From Mesorhabditis belari (taxonomy: Eukaryota; Nematoda; Chromadorea; Rhabditida; Rhabditidae), in NCBI GenBank assembly GCA_958450365.1, contig CAUEEP010000923.1:513501-577500 (forward strand): a stretch of DNA of 64,000 bases. The letters run 5' to 3'. Below are positions 12,901-22,610 of this stretch, one piece after another (position 1 is the stretch's first letter; every line of letters starts with the position of its first letter). The notes beneath the pieces were generated by a model. It did no database searches, had not been told where the DNA came from, and saw only the letters and a program-made list of their open reading frames with translations. A program made the translations under genes and the position numbers.

Positions 12901-15082
12901 ATGTCTTCAGAAATGTTTTTTTTTTCAGTTGTATTTCTTCTCGATTGAGTTTGGTTTATCGTGCGACTCGCACACGGACACAATCGACACGACTGGCAAA
13001 GAGAATCACAAGAAACAACCATATAAAGTATATGGAGCTGGGTTGTTGAGTAGTGCTGGGGAGTTGCAGGTAAACTTTTTGAGTCAATTAAGAACGATGA
13101 TCTTGATGATCTTGATGACCTTGACGATCTTGATGATCTTGACGATCTTGATGATCTTGACGATCTTGATGATCTTGATGATCTTGATGATCTTGATGAT
13201 CTTGATAATCTTGATGATCTTGATAATCTTGATGATCTTGATGTTCCTGATTTTATTCTATTCTTTATAATTCTAATAATGAGCTTAAGCGCTTGAGAAA
13301 CGAATCTTACTCGCGCGTAGTCGAATTTTTTCTGATCTGACGTGGTTTTACTGCAGAATAGACATAGCCACTACAAACTACAAACGCTTCTAACTTGATT
13401 CAAATCTACCGCATTCACACGATCTATAGCTCAAAAATAGAGAATTTCAAGAGCTTTTGAATGGACTAAAGCACACTCGAAAATATCAACGCTAAAGAAA
13501 GTTACAGTGATTTGACTCAAAACGGACCATACTCGCGCGTAGTCGATGCTATCTATTCAGGCTGTATTGACATTTTTCAGTGTGCTTTAGTCCATTCAAA
13601 AGCTCTTGAGATTCTCTATTTTTTGAGCTATAGATCGTGTCAATGCGTTAGATTTGAGCCAAGTTAGAAGCGCTTGTAGTGCCCATCTCTTAAAGGTTAT
13701 AGGTATAAAATCAAGATCCCCATTTCTAGCATGCCATCGAGGGTGAGCCAACCGTACTCCGTTTTGATCCAGATCGAGTCGTTCAACAGGAATGCCTCAT
13801 CACAACTTTTCAAACCGCTTATTTCTATACGAGAAATTTTGAAGAAGCTCAGCAAAAACTGAGGTAAAATAGTGATTAGGTAAATAGTGATTAGGTAAAA
13901 TAGTGATTAGGTAAAATAGTGATTAGGTGAATAATGATTGGGTAAATAGTGATTAGGTAAAATAGTGATTAGGTAAAATAGTGATTAGGTAAAATAGTGA
14001 TTAGGTAAAATAGTGATTAGGTGAATAATGATTAGAGTGTGCGCCTCGTGACTGACTGTAAATAGTTTTAAATCAAAAACCAAAAAGAATATTTAGCAAG
14101 AATGTCAGAAAAGATGCGAACATCTGCAAATGTTGAATGAAAAGTTTGAATTTGCATCTAAATGAATTTACATAATGGTAGTCTTTTTAAAGCGTCCGCT
14201 TTAACAATCACAAGGAACACACTAAGAGTAAGAGATTACGCAAGACTACTCTCTAACTAAGAGTAATCTTGCGGTAAACTTACAAATTCTGTGGTTCATG
14301 CAAATGTTTATAGATTCTGCTGAACGAAGAACTCAAGAAAGAATTTTTAGAATGTTCACGAACAATATGAAGCGACCTTTTGTCGTGCGTTACAATGCTT
14401 ACACGGAGAGCGTTGAGGTTTGTTTTACTCTTGAAACCATTTGCAAACTTTTTCCGTCGAATGACCAGGACAGGAGTTGTCCAGGCCAGCCAACATGAGT
14501 CTAGACTGGAAATTTGATGTGAATCATGACTCTAAAACATGTCAAAACTACCGTAACCTCGTGCCAGTCTAACTCTATATCCAAAGCTACGATAGATCTA
14601 TCGCTTATCTATCTTTATTATTAAGCTAAAGCTCTTCAGCTAAAGCTCTTCAGCTAAAGCCATTAAGCCAAAGCCATTCAGCCAAAGCCATTAAGCCAAA
14701 GCCATTAAGCCAAAGCCATTAAGCCAAAGCCATTAAGCCAAAGCCATTAAGCCAAAGCCATTAAGCCAAAGCCATTAAGCTAAAGCTATCTTTTCCTACC
14801 TACCAACCATCTCCTTTGTGACTAGCATCTATATTGGTTACTGGTTACGGTTACGCTTAAAAGCTATCCGAGTCGAAAAAGACTACATTATGACGCCACT
14901 GAACTTTCTCTACTTTTAAATGCAAATTGAATTCACACCGGGTTACAGTAGTCGAGTTAAAGAGCGTCCACCAAACAAGAAACTTCTAGGTGTTGAACAA
15001 TCAACGCTCGCTGATGTTGGCGGTGAACTCTCTGAGAAGTGATATCAATCTATTGGCCAGTGCTCTCCACTATACACTTTGA
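3950..15082 (+). CDS. tph-1: Tryptophan 5-hydroxylase (16 exons)
   Basis: This is a biopterin-dependent aromatic amino acid hydroxylase for the first step of serotonin synthesis. Exons are 3950-4038, 6647-6743, 7181-7288, 7370-7420, 7547-7636, 7697-7769, 9316-9419, 10503-10570, 10697-10790, about 10870-10981, 11414-11549, 12763-12889, 12929-13069, 13730-13863, 14351-14417 and 14990-15082. Phases agree except at the exon 9/10 border, where the acceptor is ambiguous. The predicted length is about 527 residues. An N-terminal ACT-like regulatory region covers roughly residues 70-165. The catalytic domain shows the HELMGH motif (iron ligands near His345 and His350) and Glu390 in FFSIEFGL. Motifs such as [32 protein letters not shown] and LRSDINLLA favour tryptophan over tyrosine or phenylalanine hydroxylase. 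Introns 1, 6, 7, 10, 11, 13, 14 and 15 are swollen by repeats. The gene appears intact. Confidence 0.94.
4180..4572. repeat. 26-bp minisatellite in tph-1 intron 1
   Basis: About 15 near-identical copies of a 26-base unit (core CTTGTTGTTGAAAGCTTTCA) alternate between two versions, TTCTTG and TTGTTG. Each unit contains the small palindrome TGAAAGCTTTCA. A related single unit recurs near 4890. It lies wholly within intron 1. Confidence 0.9.
5168..5455. repeat. 12-bp GATAAAGAGATA minisatellite in tph-1 intron 1
   Basis: About 24 copies of a 12-base unit give a long minus-strand frame of Ser-Ile-Ser-Leu repeats. That frame is an artefact: the unit is a multiple of three and contains no stop. There is no splice context for coding use. 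Confidence 0.9.
5920..6138. mobile_element. Palindromic MITE, CTAATAGTAGTGCACCC family, copy 1
   Basis: Left end CCGTATTTTCCCTAATAGTAGTGCACCC is matched in inverted form at the right by GGGTGCACTACTAATAGAG followed by AAAATAC. The two arms are inverted repeats of each other over much of their length. It lies in tph-1 intron 1 and has no coding capacity. Confidence 0.75.
6312..6545. mobile_element. Palindromic MITE, CTAATAGTAGTGCACCC family, copy 2
   Basis: It begins ACCGTATTTTCTCTAATAAT and ends ATTAGAGAAAATACGGT, so the ends are almost perfect inverted repeats. The interior is about 85-90 percent like copy 1 by eye. It sits about 100 bases upstream of tph-1 exon 2. Confidence 0.8.
6873..7097. 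mobile_element. Foldback MITE with 8-bp target duplication (short copy)
   Basis: The 225-bp element in tph-1 intron 2 starts GACGGTGGGACAAATGC and ends in the inverted counterpart ACCCACCCCC. It is flanked by direct repeats AGAGCCTT at 6865-6872 and 7098-7105, an 8-bp target-site duplication. The interior is two inverted arms, which explains why reading frames occur on both strands with similar peptides. It belongs to the same family as the elements at 19378, 28073 and 39259. Confidence 0.85.
7884..8272. mobile_element. CTAATAGTAGTGCACCC MITE, copy 3, plus a preceding partial arm
   Basis: A complete copy at 8057-8272 has inverted ends. It is preceded by a left-arm-only fragment at about 7884-8010. 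Both the complete copy and copy 4 are preceded by the same short leader (GCAAAGCTGCAACTTTAAGA), so a unit including this flank was locally duplicated. It lies in tph-1 intron 6. Confidence 0.75.
8441..8686. mobile_element. CTAATAGTAGTGCACCC MITE, copy 4
   Basis: It begins TCTCTCTAATAGTAGTGCACC and ends CACTACTATTAGAGAAAATACGGTA. A short internal tandem repeat of TCCCTCAAATCC-like units is present. It lies in tph-1 intron 6, about 170 bases after copy 3. Confidence 0.75.
8958..9069. repeat. 24-bp minisatellite in tph-1 intron 6
   Basis: About five copies of a GGGGGTAACGAGTTATTAAA-containing unit alternate between AATAGT and AATTGT forms. An inverted partial unit follows at about 9080-9105, giving a small hairpin. 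Confidence 0.8.
9491..9803 (+). pseudogene. Duplicated 3' part of tph-1 exon 13 plus its intron (pseudo-exon)
   Basis: Bases 9493-9546 encode the same 18-residue peptide as the end of exon 13 ([18 protein letters not shown]) and are followed by the same GTAAAC donor. The following 18-bp minisatellite and post-array sequence match 13070-13325. The copy sits between exons 7 and 8, where it is out of order. No usable polypyrimidine acceptor precedes it, so it is probably not spliced into the mRNA. It is a partial intragenic duplication of about 310 bp. Confidence 0.85.
9576..9730. repeat. 18-bp CTTGATGACCTTGACGAT minisatellite
   Basis: About eight to nine copies lie inside the duplicated pseudo-exon segment. 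A sister array occurs at 13098-13250 in the original intron 13. The two arrays differ in copy number and in unit variants, so each has changed since the duplication. Confidence 0.9.
10984..11365. repeat. ATTGTAGAAAGGTT minisatellite in tph-1 intron 10
   Basis: More than 25 copies of a 13-14 base unit (ATTGTAGAAAGGTT or ATTGTAGAAGGATT) with small variants fill most of intron 10. The GTAGAA motif produces many weak GT dinucleotides, but the true donor at 10982 precedes the array. Confidence 0.85.
11606..11766. repeat. 13-bp TAGAGCTTTAGCC minisatellite in tph-1 intron 11
   Basis: About twelve almost perfect copies, followed by degenerate units to about 11840. The high purity suggests recent expansion. 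Confidence 0.9.
11971..12595 (-). mobile_element. Truncated Tc1/mariner fragment in tph-1 intron 11
   Basis: The left end CACTGTGATGCAAAACTCTTG follows a TA and resembles the terminal repeat of the Tc1 element at 55716. Minus-strand sequence encodes the second catalytic Asp region ([10 protein letters not shown]) and the [13 protein letters not shown] motif at 12198-12389. The 5' half of the transposase and the right terminal repeat are missing. Part of the fragment (about 12130-12245) is repeated at 12484-12592. It is a dead relic in an intron. Confidence 0.85.
13098..13250. repeat. CTTGATGAT(C) minisatellite in tph-1 intron 13
   Basis: This is the original of the array copied to 9576-9730. 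Units are 9 and 18 bases long (CTTGATGAT and CTTGACGAT forms). The reading frame runs open from exon 13 through the array, but the GTAAAC donor at 13070 and the conserved exon 14 show it is intronic. Confidence 0.88.
13370..13695. repeat. Palindromic element in tph-1 intron 13
   Basis: The left arm at about 13376-13530 (ACAAACGCTTCTAACTTG onward) is repeated in inverted form at about 13540-13690. The arms share the stretch GAGCTTTTGAATGGACTAAA and its complement. It is probably a MITE or foldback. No clear target duplication was found. Confidence 0.7.
13864..14035. repeat. GTAAAATAGTGATTAG minisatellite in tph-1 intron 14
   Basis: About ten copies of a 15-16 base unit start directly at the donor of exon 14, so each unit repeats the donor-like GGTAAAATAG. 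It is followed by unrelated sequence with an inverted AAGAGTAA-type pair near 14225-14270. Confidence 0.85.
14628..14785. repeat. 14-bp GCCATTAAGCCAAA minisatellite in tph-1 intron 15
   Basis: About ten tandem copies, with GCTCTTCAGCTAAA variants at the left edge. Confidence 0.88.
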
Positions 15083-15584
15083 TTTTTTTTAAATTTTCCA
15101 TTTCATCTAATTCTGTAGCAAATTTTAGCTAAAAAAAAATCTTTTATCTAGCAATAAAAATGTGAAAAAAACCTTTTTAAACATCAATTTTATGGCAAAT
15201 GAGATGAAAACAAAAAAATAGACAAGATTTGGCTTCAACAACGTCGATTAATCGAGTAAAAATTACTCATGCAAATTTGACTCGAGTAATTACGCACTCA
15301 CGAGGAACACACTCTACTGCCAAGTGGTTGGCACCGCTAAACTTCAAAGTACTATAAAAAGCATAACACTGTGTTTCTGAATTAAGATTTTACAAGACAA
15401 GATTTTACAGGATTTCTTGAACACGTTTAGTTTCTTGGGAAAGTTGGATCTGTTGGATCTACTTCTACTAAAATTTCTTTTGATTTCTTTTGATTTCTTT
15501 TGGTTTTGCACTTTGATCTAAACATATTTCTAGTTTCTCTTTTTAGAAATAGATGTATTTTTAATAAAAGTTTTATCCAACCAT

Positions 15585-15850
15585 CCAAGCAAAAGTTTTA
15601 TCCAACCAGTCAGCTGGATAAAACCAAAAGTTTTATTTAACCAGTCAGCTGGATAAAACCAAAAGTTTTATTTAACCAGTCAGCTGGATAAAACCAAAAG
15701 TTTTATTTAACCAGTCAGCTGGATAAAACCAAAAGTTTTATCCAACCAGTCAGCTGGATAAAACCAAAAGTTTTATCCAACCAGTCAGCTGGATAAAACC
15801 AAAAGTTTTATCCAACCAGTCAGCTGGATAAAACCAAAACTTTTATCCAG
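15585..15850. repeat. Minisatellite with self-complementary units
   Basis: About seven copies of a 37-38 base unit lie between tph-1 and the next gene. Each unit contains TTTTATCCA, a CAGCTGG core and TGGATAAAA, so every repeat can form its own hairpin. Rows differ by TTTATTT/TTTATCC variants. Confidence 0.88.
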
Positions 15851-15936
15851 CTGACTAATAAGGGTTAATCCATCGGGGGAAAATCGGAAAATCGGAAAAT
15901 TTCCCACAAAAAAACCATTATTGTATCGATTTTGAA

Positions 15937-16273
15937 ATGCGCAAAGAGGCAATATTCTTTCTATTTTTATTATTTCTAGTAATTTGCTATTCAAAGCCAC
16001 TTAATTTTGATTCAAATAAAGATTTGAATGCTGCTGTTCTTGTCGAGAGCGTAGCAATTGTTGACGATGGAGTGACGTCGGCTGTCTATTATACTTCAAC
16101 CGAACTTGAGAGGTTGTTTTTTTTGGTTTTTTTGGTTTTTATTTCAAATTTAAACTGTTCTTTGCTATTTAAACATAATCTAATTTTAAATTTAAAGTTA
16201 TGAACCGGACGATTATGTGGAAGGGCCAGTTCAGGAGATTGTTGTTCACGATTCTTACATAAAGATTGAATAA
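15937..16273 (+). CDS. Small predicted secreted protein, unknown function
   Basis: There are two exons, 15937-16112 and 16198-16273, joined in phase and giving 83 residues. The N-terminus (MRKEAIFFLFLLFLVICYS) is a typical signal peptide, with likely cleavage near residue 19-20. The mature part is acidic, has no cysteine pairs and ends in a Tyr/Glu/Val-rich segment. The start is the first Met of the signal peptide. It is flanked on both sides by minisatellites and shares the strand of tph-1, about 850 bases downstream. I do not recognise the family. It could be a propeptide or a secreted effector-like protein, but no dibasic-flanked repeat peptide is seen. Confidence 0.7.
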
Positions 16274-16349
16274 GTGCCACTGGTCAAAATTCGATCTCTT
16301 TTTTCGATTTCTGTATGGAATTTCTTGAAAGCCTATTGTAGTTACTTGT

Positions 16350-16560
16350 TGGTAACTTTTTATTGGTTATTGGTTATTGGTAACTTGTTGGTAACTTCTT
16401 GCTAACTCTATTGGTTATTGATAACTTCTTGCTAACTCTATTGGTTATTGGCAACTCTATTGGTTATTGGTAACTTGTTGGTAACTCTATTGGTTATTGG
16501 TAACTTCTTGCTAACTCTATTGATAATTGGTAACTTCTTGGTAACAACAAGTTACCTACC
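16350..16560. repeat. TTGGTAACTT/TTGGTTATTGG tandem repeat
   Basis: Irregular tandem repeat of TAACTTCTTGCTAACTC and TATTGGTTATTGG modules just downstream of the small secreted-protein gene. Confidence 0.75.
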
Positions 16561-16724
16561 AATATCATTTTTGCTTTTGCTTTGCATATATCGTTTCTTG
16601 AGTAAATTATTAAACATTTTGCGACATAATGCGAAAAAAAACTGACTAGAAAGATAGTAAAAAGCAACTCAAGCAACAAAGCAGCAAATTTAGATCATCA
16701 ACTAAACAAGAATTTCTGTGTTTT

Positions 16725-17238
16725 ATAGACTGTGTTTTATAGACTGTGTTTTATAGACTGTGTTTTATAGACTGTGTTTTATAGACTGTGTTTTATAGAC
16801 TGTGTTTTATAGATTTTGTTTTATAGATTTTGTTTTATAGATTTTGTTTTATAGATTTTGTTTTATAGATTTTGTTTTATAGATTTTGTTCTATAGATTT
16901 TGTTCTATAGATTTTGTTCTATAGATTTTGTTCTATAGATTTTGTTCTATAGATTTTGTTCTATAGATTTTGTTCTATAGATTTTGTTCTATAGATTGTG
17001 TTCTATAGATTGTGTTCTATAGATTGTGTTCTATAGATTGTATTCTATAGATTGTGTTCTATAGATTGTGTTCTATAGATTGTGTTCTATAGATTGTGTT
17101 CTATAGATTGTGTTCTATAGATTGTGTTCTATAGATTGTGTTCTATAGATTGTATTCTATAGATTGTATTCTATAGATTGTATTCTATAGATTGTATTCT
17201 ATAGATTGTGTTCTATAGATTGTATTCTATAGATTGTG
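16725..17238. repeat. Long 14-15 bp TTCTATAGATTGTG minisatellite
   Basis: About 35 copies show a clear gradient of variants: TTTTATAGACTGTG first, then TTTTATAGATTTTG, TTCTATAGATTTTG and finally TTCTATAGATTGTG. The blocks of like variants suggest stepwise expansion of sub-arrays. Confidence 0.9.
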
Positions 17239-17514
17239 GCTGGTGTTTAGGTTAAACTCAACTTTCATTCACATTCACATTCACAGCCACATTCACAGCC
17301 AACATGCAAAGATCCTCGCGATCAAGCGTCGAGATTTGTTTTTATCGATGAAGCCAGTTGAAAACTTTGATATTCTTTATCAAAAATCAAAAATTCTTTA
17401 TTTTATCGAATTCTGTATGAAATTTTAGCTAAAAATTCTTTATTTATTAATAAAAATATCACAAAAATCTTTGAAAATACCCAGTTTTTCCGTTAAATTT
17501 TATGGCAAATGAGG

Positions 17515-17590
17515 TGGAAAATGAAAGAAAATGAAAGAAAATGAAAGAAAATGAAAGAAAATGAAAGAAAATGAAAGAAAATGAAAGAAA
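17515..17590. repeat. 10-bp GAAAGAAAAT tandem repeat
   Basis: Seven perfect copies of ATGAAAGAAA lie just downstream of the stop of the minus-strand gene that ends at 17653. The intervening 17239-17514 shows nothing recognisable. Confidence 0.85.
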
Positions 17591-17652
17591 CAAAAAAAAA
17601 AAAAATAGACAAGAATTTGGCTTGAACAATGCAAAATCTTCAGCTTCAGTAC

Positions 17653-20600
17653 TTAGTTTTTCAAATTTTTCTGTCTTTTTCGTCTATTTCGATAGTGGCG
17701 AGCGGCATTGATTTGACATTGAGCCGCTTCTTCGCTCAGTTTTTGCTTGTCTTGACGAATTTTGGTGGCCAACGCCGAGGTGTCAGTCATAGAGCGACAA
17801 CTGGAAAGGGGAAAGGTTATGGTTAAGGGTTTATGGTGAACTTTTAGGCGAAAAATTGTACAACTACCTTTTCTGGTGCACTTGATTTTGGCTATTATTT
17901 ATTCTAGTATGTATTTTGTGCTTGGAAATCCAAAAGAATCCTCTCTGGTGGACGTAAATCTTTCATTTTTCGTTCTTCAGTTTCAACAATGAGAAATAAA
18001 AAGAAACCGATTTGCCAGAAAGAGTTTTTTTATGTTTTTCTAGTGAATCTAAGATCTTTCTAAGAATCAATGTAATTTAAAAAATTAGAATAAGAATTTA
18101 AGCATGTATTCACTCAATTTAGACAAAAATTCACTCGATTTAGACAAAGACAAAGACAAAGACAAAGACAACGATTTAGACAAATCATTGTAACTTCTGA
18201 ATCCTCTAGTTTATCGATTTTCCATTTTGACTTATAATTTGACTTACTTTGAACTTTCAATGAATCCTTTAAACATTCTAATCTCTGTTTTTGCTTCGTT
18301 TACCTTCCAACTTCTGGGCAACAATCGGCAAATTTCTCGCAAAGACGTTTCATTTGACCCAAACGCTTTGGGCAAGTTGGATCGAGTTTAGGAAGTGATG
18401 GGAGAGTCGAGGAACAAGTCGATGATCGATCATTCTGTAATAGACTTTGATCTTCAAAAAATAAACGATTATTGCTAAATAAACGATTATTACTAAATAA
18501 ACGATTATTGTTAAATAAACGATTATTGCTAAATAAACGATTATTTTAATAATCTTGCTAAAGTTTCTAGCTTAGTTATTTACCCATATCCGAGCCTCTT
18601 TTCGCCTCGCGATTTCCCCTTGGAGACAATCGATGAAATTTGACTCGAGCTCGCGAATTGATAGATCCAATTGCTGAAAAATAATAAGATTTAAGATTAT
18701 GGATTCTTTTTTTGAATAGTACTTGATATTTAGGTATCATTTTCTGGTTGCATTCGCCGATTCGGCGTCCCGGGAGTCCGGGCAAAAGTCGACCCGAATC
18801 GGGGAGACAATCGTCTTCCTAAATATCTAGAGTTATCGATTTTCTAAAGTTTGTTAAAGCTACCGTAAACTTGTTTAGATTTCAATTTTCTTTATTTTTA
18901 GCAAACCTGTAGATGCATTTCGTCAAGGCAAACCGAATAGAGATCGCAAGGGGATAGTGATGGGTACTAAATTCTCTTCTGATTTGTTAAGAGTCACAAA
19001 GTTTATTTCTATTTTAAACTCTATGAAAGCTATGAAAGTTATGAAGTCTAAGAAAGTCTATAAAAGTCTATAAAAGTCTATGAAAGTATGAAAGCTATGA
19101 AAGTCTATAAAAGTCTATGAAAGCTAAGAAAGTTATGAAGTCTAAGAGTGTCTATGAAAGTCTATAAAAGTCTATAAAAGCCAAAACTCTAGCAGTAATA
19201 TCAATGAACTTGTAAACTGAAGGTAAAACTGGTAGAGTACTTACTAGGCAGAGGTTCAAGTAGAATTTGAAACCGCTTTCATGACTAGAGTGTGTTCTTC
19301 GCGAGTAATGCGTTTTTTAAAACGCACACTTGAAAAAAAATTACCGTACTTTTAGCAAAAATTATTGCAAAAAAATGGGGGTGAGACAAATGCCACCTTT
19401 TTTTTGCGCACCTGGACATTTGCGCACCTTTTTTTTGCTGGAAAAGGCTTTAGGCAAGGCCGTAGAGCTTCGAAAATATTTCCATATAAGGGAATCGTAT
19501 GCGTAGATTCCGAATTTCGACAAATCAAAGCAAATCAGACCTCGCTGACACGTCAAATTTGGGCTAAAAGGCAAAAACTGCGGAAAAGCGTTAAGTTGCG
19601 TAGTTTTTGCCTTTTAGCCCAAATTTGACGTGTCAGCGAGGTCTGATTTGTCGAAATTCGGAATCTACGCATACGATTCCCTTATATGGAAATATTTTCG
19701 AAGCTCTACGGCCTTGCCTAAGGCCTTTTCCAGCAAAAAAAAAAGGTCGCATTTGTCCCACCCCCAAAAAAATGACGCAAAAATGACGAGCCCCGCATTA
19801 TATACGACACTTTTTAAAGATAAAAGATACTCAGCCGTTTAACTGATTTGGTGGGAAATTCCCTTCCAATGCAAAAACTGAATTTTTTTTGAAAAACCGG
19901 GGTAGGCTAGTTTGCGCCAAATTTTTTGCGCAACAGGGTCATTTGCGCAACTGGGTCGTTTGCGCAACTCGCCATAACTTTCTTCTAGGTAAGCCAATCT
20001 TTATGATTTTGGTGTCATTTTGTTACACTTGTTGAGATCTACGAAATGACACCAAAATCCTAAAGATTGGCTTACTTAGAAGAAAGTTATGGCGAGCTGC
20101 GCAAACGACCCAGTTGCGCAAAAAAATTTGGCGCAAAGTAGCCTATCCCAAAACCTGCGCAAAAAATTGCTTTTATATTTTTTTTCGCGCAGGCGCACTT
20201 TTTAGAAAACGCATTACTCGACAATTACTCATGCAAATTTACTCGAGTAATTACTTACTTAATCACGAGGAACACACACTAGTCATGACTTTAGAAAAGT
20301 ATCTAATGTATTAAATGAGTCTGCTAAACAGTCATTGTTAAGCTAAATCATTTGAATTTCCACAATTTGTGGAGATATAGTGGGAGTCTTAAAAAGTCAT
20401 AACTTCTTCATTAAATCATAAAAGCTTGACCGCATACCCTTTTCGGATCGATGAGTATTCGCATTCGTTTCTCGCTTTCGATCAACCCGTTCACAATTGG
20501 GGAATAGTCTCTAAAAATTGGGAAATTCTCAAAAAAAACAAAATTTTCTACATTTTCTCCTTTGTTTGCGCTTTTTTTTCAACGATTTTCGTTCTGAAAT

Positions 20601-22526
20601 TTGAAATTTTCGATTTAAAACTGAAATTTGCTTTATTTTACCTCTTCAAAGCTTCTTTTGAGTCTGGATTTTCGTTTTGAATCTAAATTTTTCAATTTTT
20701 CTAAATAAATCTTAAAAATAACGATAGTTTGATATAAATTTTATAGTCAGATAAATCTTTTTTTTAAAAGTTTAATTTTTAAGTTTCCTTACCTCTCGAT
20801 CCTTTTCGATTTTCAGCGCAGAGACACGGATTTTCGTTCGGAAAAGCGGCAATTTTATGGGGTTATTCTAGAAAATTTATGGATAATTTTATTATTGAAA
20901 ATATAGATAATAAATTGATTAATATATTGTAAAATATGAAATAGTAAAAAATTTTGAAACAATGCTGAAGGAGCAATGCTGAACGAGCAATGCTGAAGGA
21001 GCAATGCTGAAGGAGCAATGCTGAAGGAGCAATGCTGAAGGAGCAATGCTGAAGGAGCAATGCTGAGGGAGCAATGCTGAAGGAGCAATGCTGAACGAGC
21101 AATGCTGAAGGAGCAATGCTGAAGGAGCAATGCTGAAGGAGCAATGCTGAAGGAGCAATGCTGAAGGAGCAATGCTGAGGGAGCAATGCTGAGGGAGCAA
21201 TGCTGAATAGACATGTCCATTTTCGAGTTTTGGCGGCCGGGTCGGGTCAGCGGGTCCTCCGGGAAAAAAGCCGGGTTGCGGGTCGGGTCAGCGGGTCCTC
21301 CGGGAAAAAAGCCGGGTTGCGGGTCGGGTCAGCGGGTCCTCCGGGAAAAAAGCCGGGTTGCGGGTCGGGTCAGCGGGTCCTCCGGGAAAAAAGCCGGGTT
21401 GCGGGTCGGGTCAGCGGGTCCTCCGGGAAAAAAGCCGGGTTGCGGGTCGGGTCAGCGGGTCCTCCGGGAAAAAGCCGGGTTGCGGGTCGGGTCAGCGGGT
21501 CCTCCGGGAAAAAAGCCGGGTTGCGGGTCGGGTCAGCGGGTCACTTTTGACCCGACCCGACCCGCTGCCCATGTCTAATGCTGAACGCAATGCTGAACGA
21601 GCAATGCTGAAGGAGTGCTCACACTTTAAAGGTCAATAACTTTCTTTAGAGTTTGTATTAATGTATAGTTTTTGTTATTATTTGACTACTATTACTATTT
21701 TACTTTTTGTATAGTATTATTTAGTTAGATAGTTAAAGCTTTCGAATGACATATTTCAATTCGAATAAAAATTCGATTACCCAACCAATGCAGAGATCAA
21801 AGGAAACTCTGCCGTTTTGGTTCTCTAAATAATCTAATCAACCTCTATATCATTTAAAAGCTAAATGATAGCATTTAAAAACTTCTCGATAAAAACTACA
21901 AAAGCTAATGCTAATATAATCTCTAAACAAGGTTATTGTCTTTTAAAGGATTCCCGAATAGCCACTAGAGGCATTTTTTTTGTCAAATACCTCTACTTGT
22001 AGTGATTGAATCGGTGACACAAGAACAAGCGCCTCTTTTTTCTGATCTAAAAACATCATTAAATAAATAATTCTTTAAATAAATAATACTTTAAATAAAT
22101 AATAATTATAGTATCTTTTAATTAAAAACTTAAATCCATTTTGAGGAATTCGTCTTCGAAAAGGTATCTATTTTTAGAAAAACTACCGTAATCCCATGAC
22201 CAAATAAATCATAGAATAGATTTCGAGCCAAAAATTCAGTTTCCCTTAATCATTTACCCTAGATTGAAAGTTTTTAGTATATTATACCGTATTTTATATA
22301 TTATATTATACCGTATAAGTATTTTTTTCGCATAAGAAAGATGGCTTTACGAAAGTGGATGTAATTTGAACTATTAATCGGGTCTGTGAGTTTGAAAATT
22401 TGAAATTTTCACCGAATTTCTTTGCCTTCTTTGCCTTCTTTCCCCCGCGTCGCCTCGTCCTCTTTCTTCCCTTTTTCACGATCGATTTCCCCCAATGTTT
22501 CGAGAATTTTTTAGCTAAAACATATA

Positions 22527-22610
<84 letters not shown>

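Larger units (their letters stand above)
19288..20283. mobile_element. Composite repeat bounded by inverted TAGAGTGTGTTC ends
   Basis: The left boundary AGAGTGTGTTCTTCGCGAG...ATGCG is matched in inverted form at the right by CGCATTACTC...CACGAGGAACACACACTAG. Two independent palindromes lie inside: the foldback MITE at 19378-19765 and another at 19899-20150. Related end sequences occur at about 14035-14235 and 15245-15310. The simplest reading is an outer element into which two others inserted. Confidence 0.55.

Noticed and set aside
21200..21639. Gly/Arg/Lys-rich frames in all three plus phases
   Set aside because: Produced by a stop-free 41-bp GC-rich repeat; no start context or splice sites fit.
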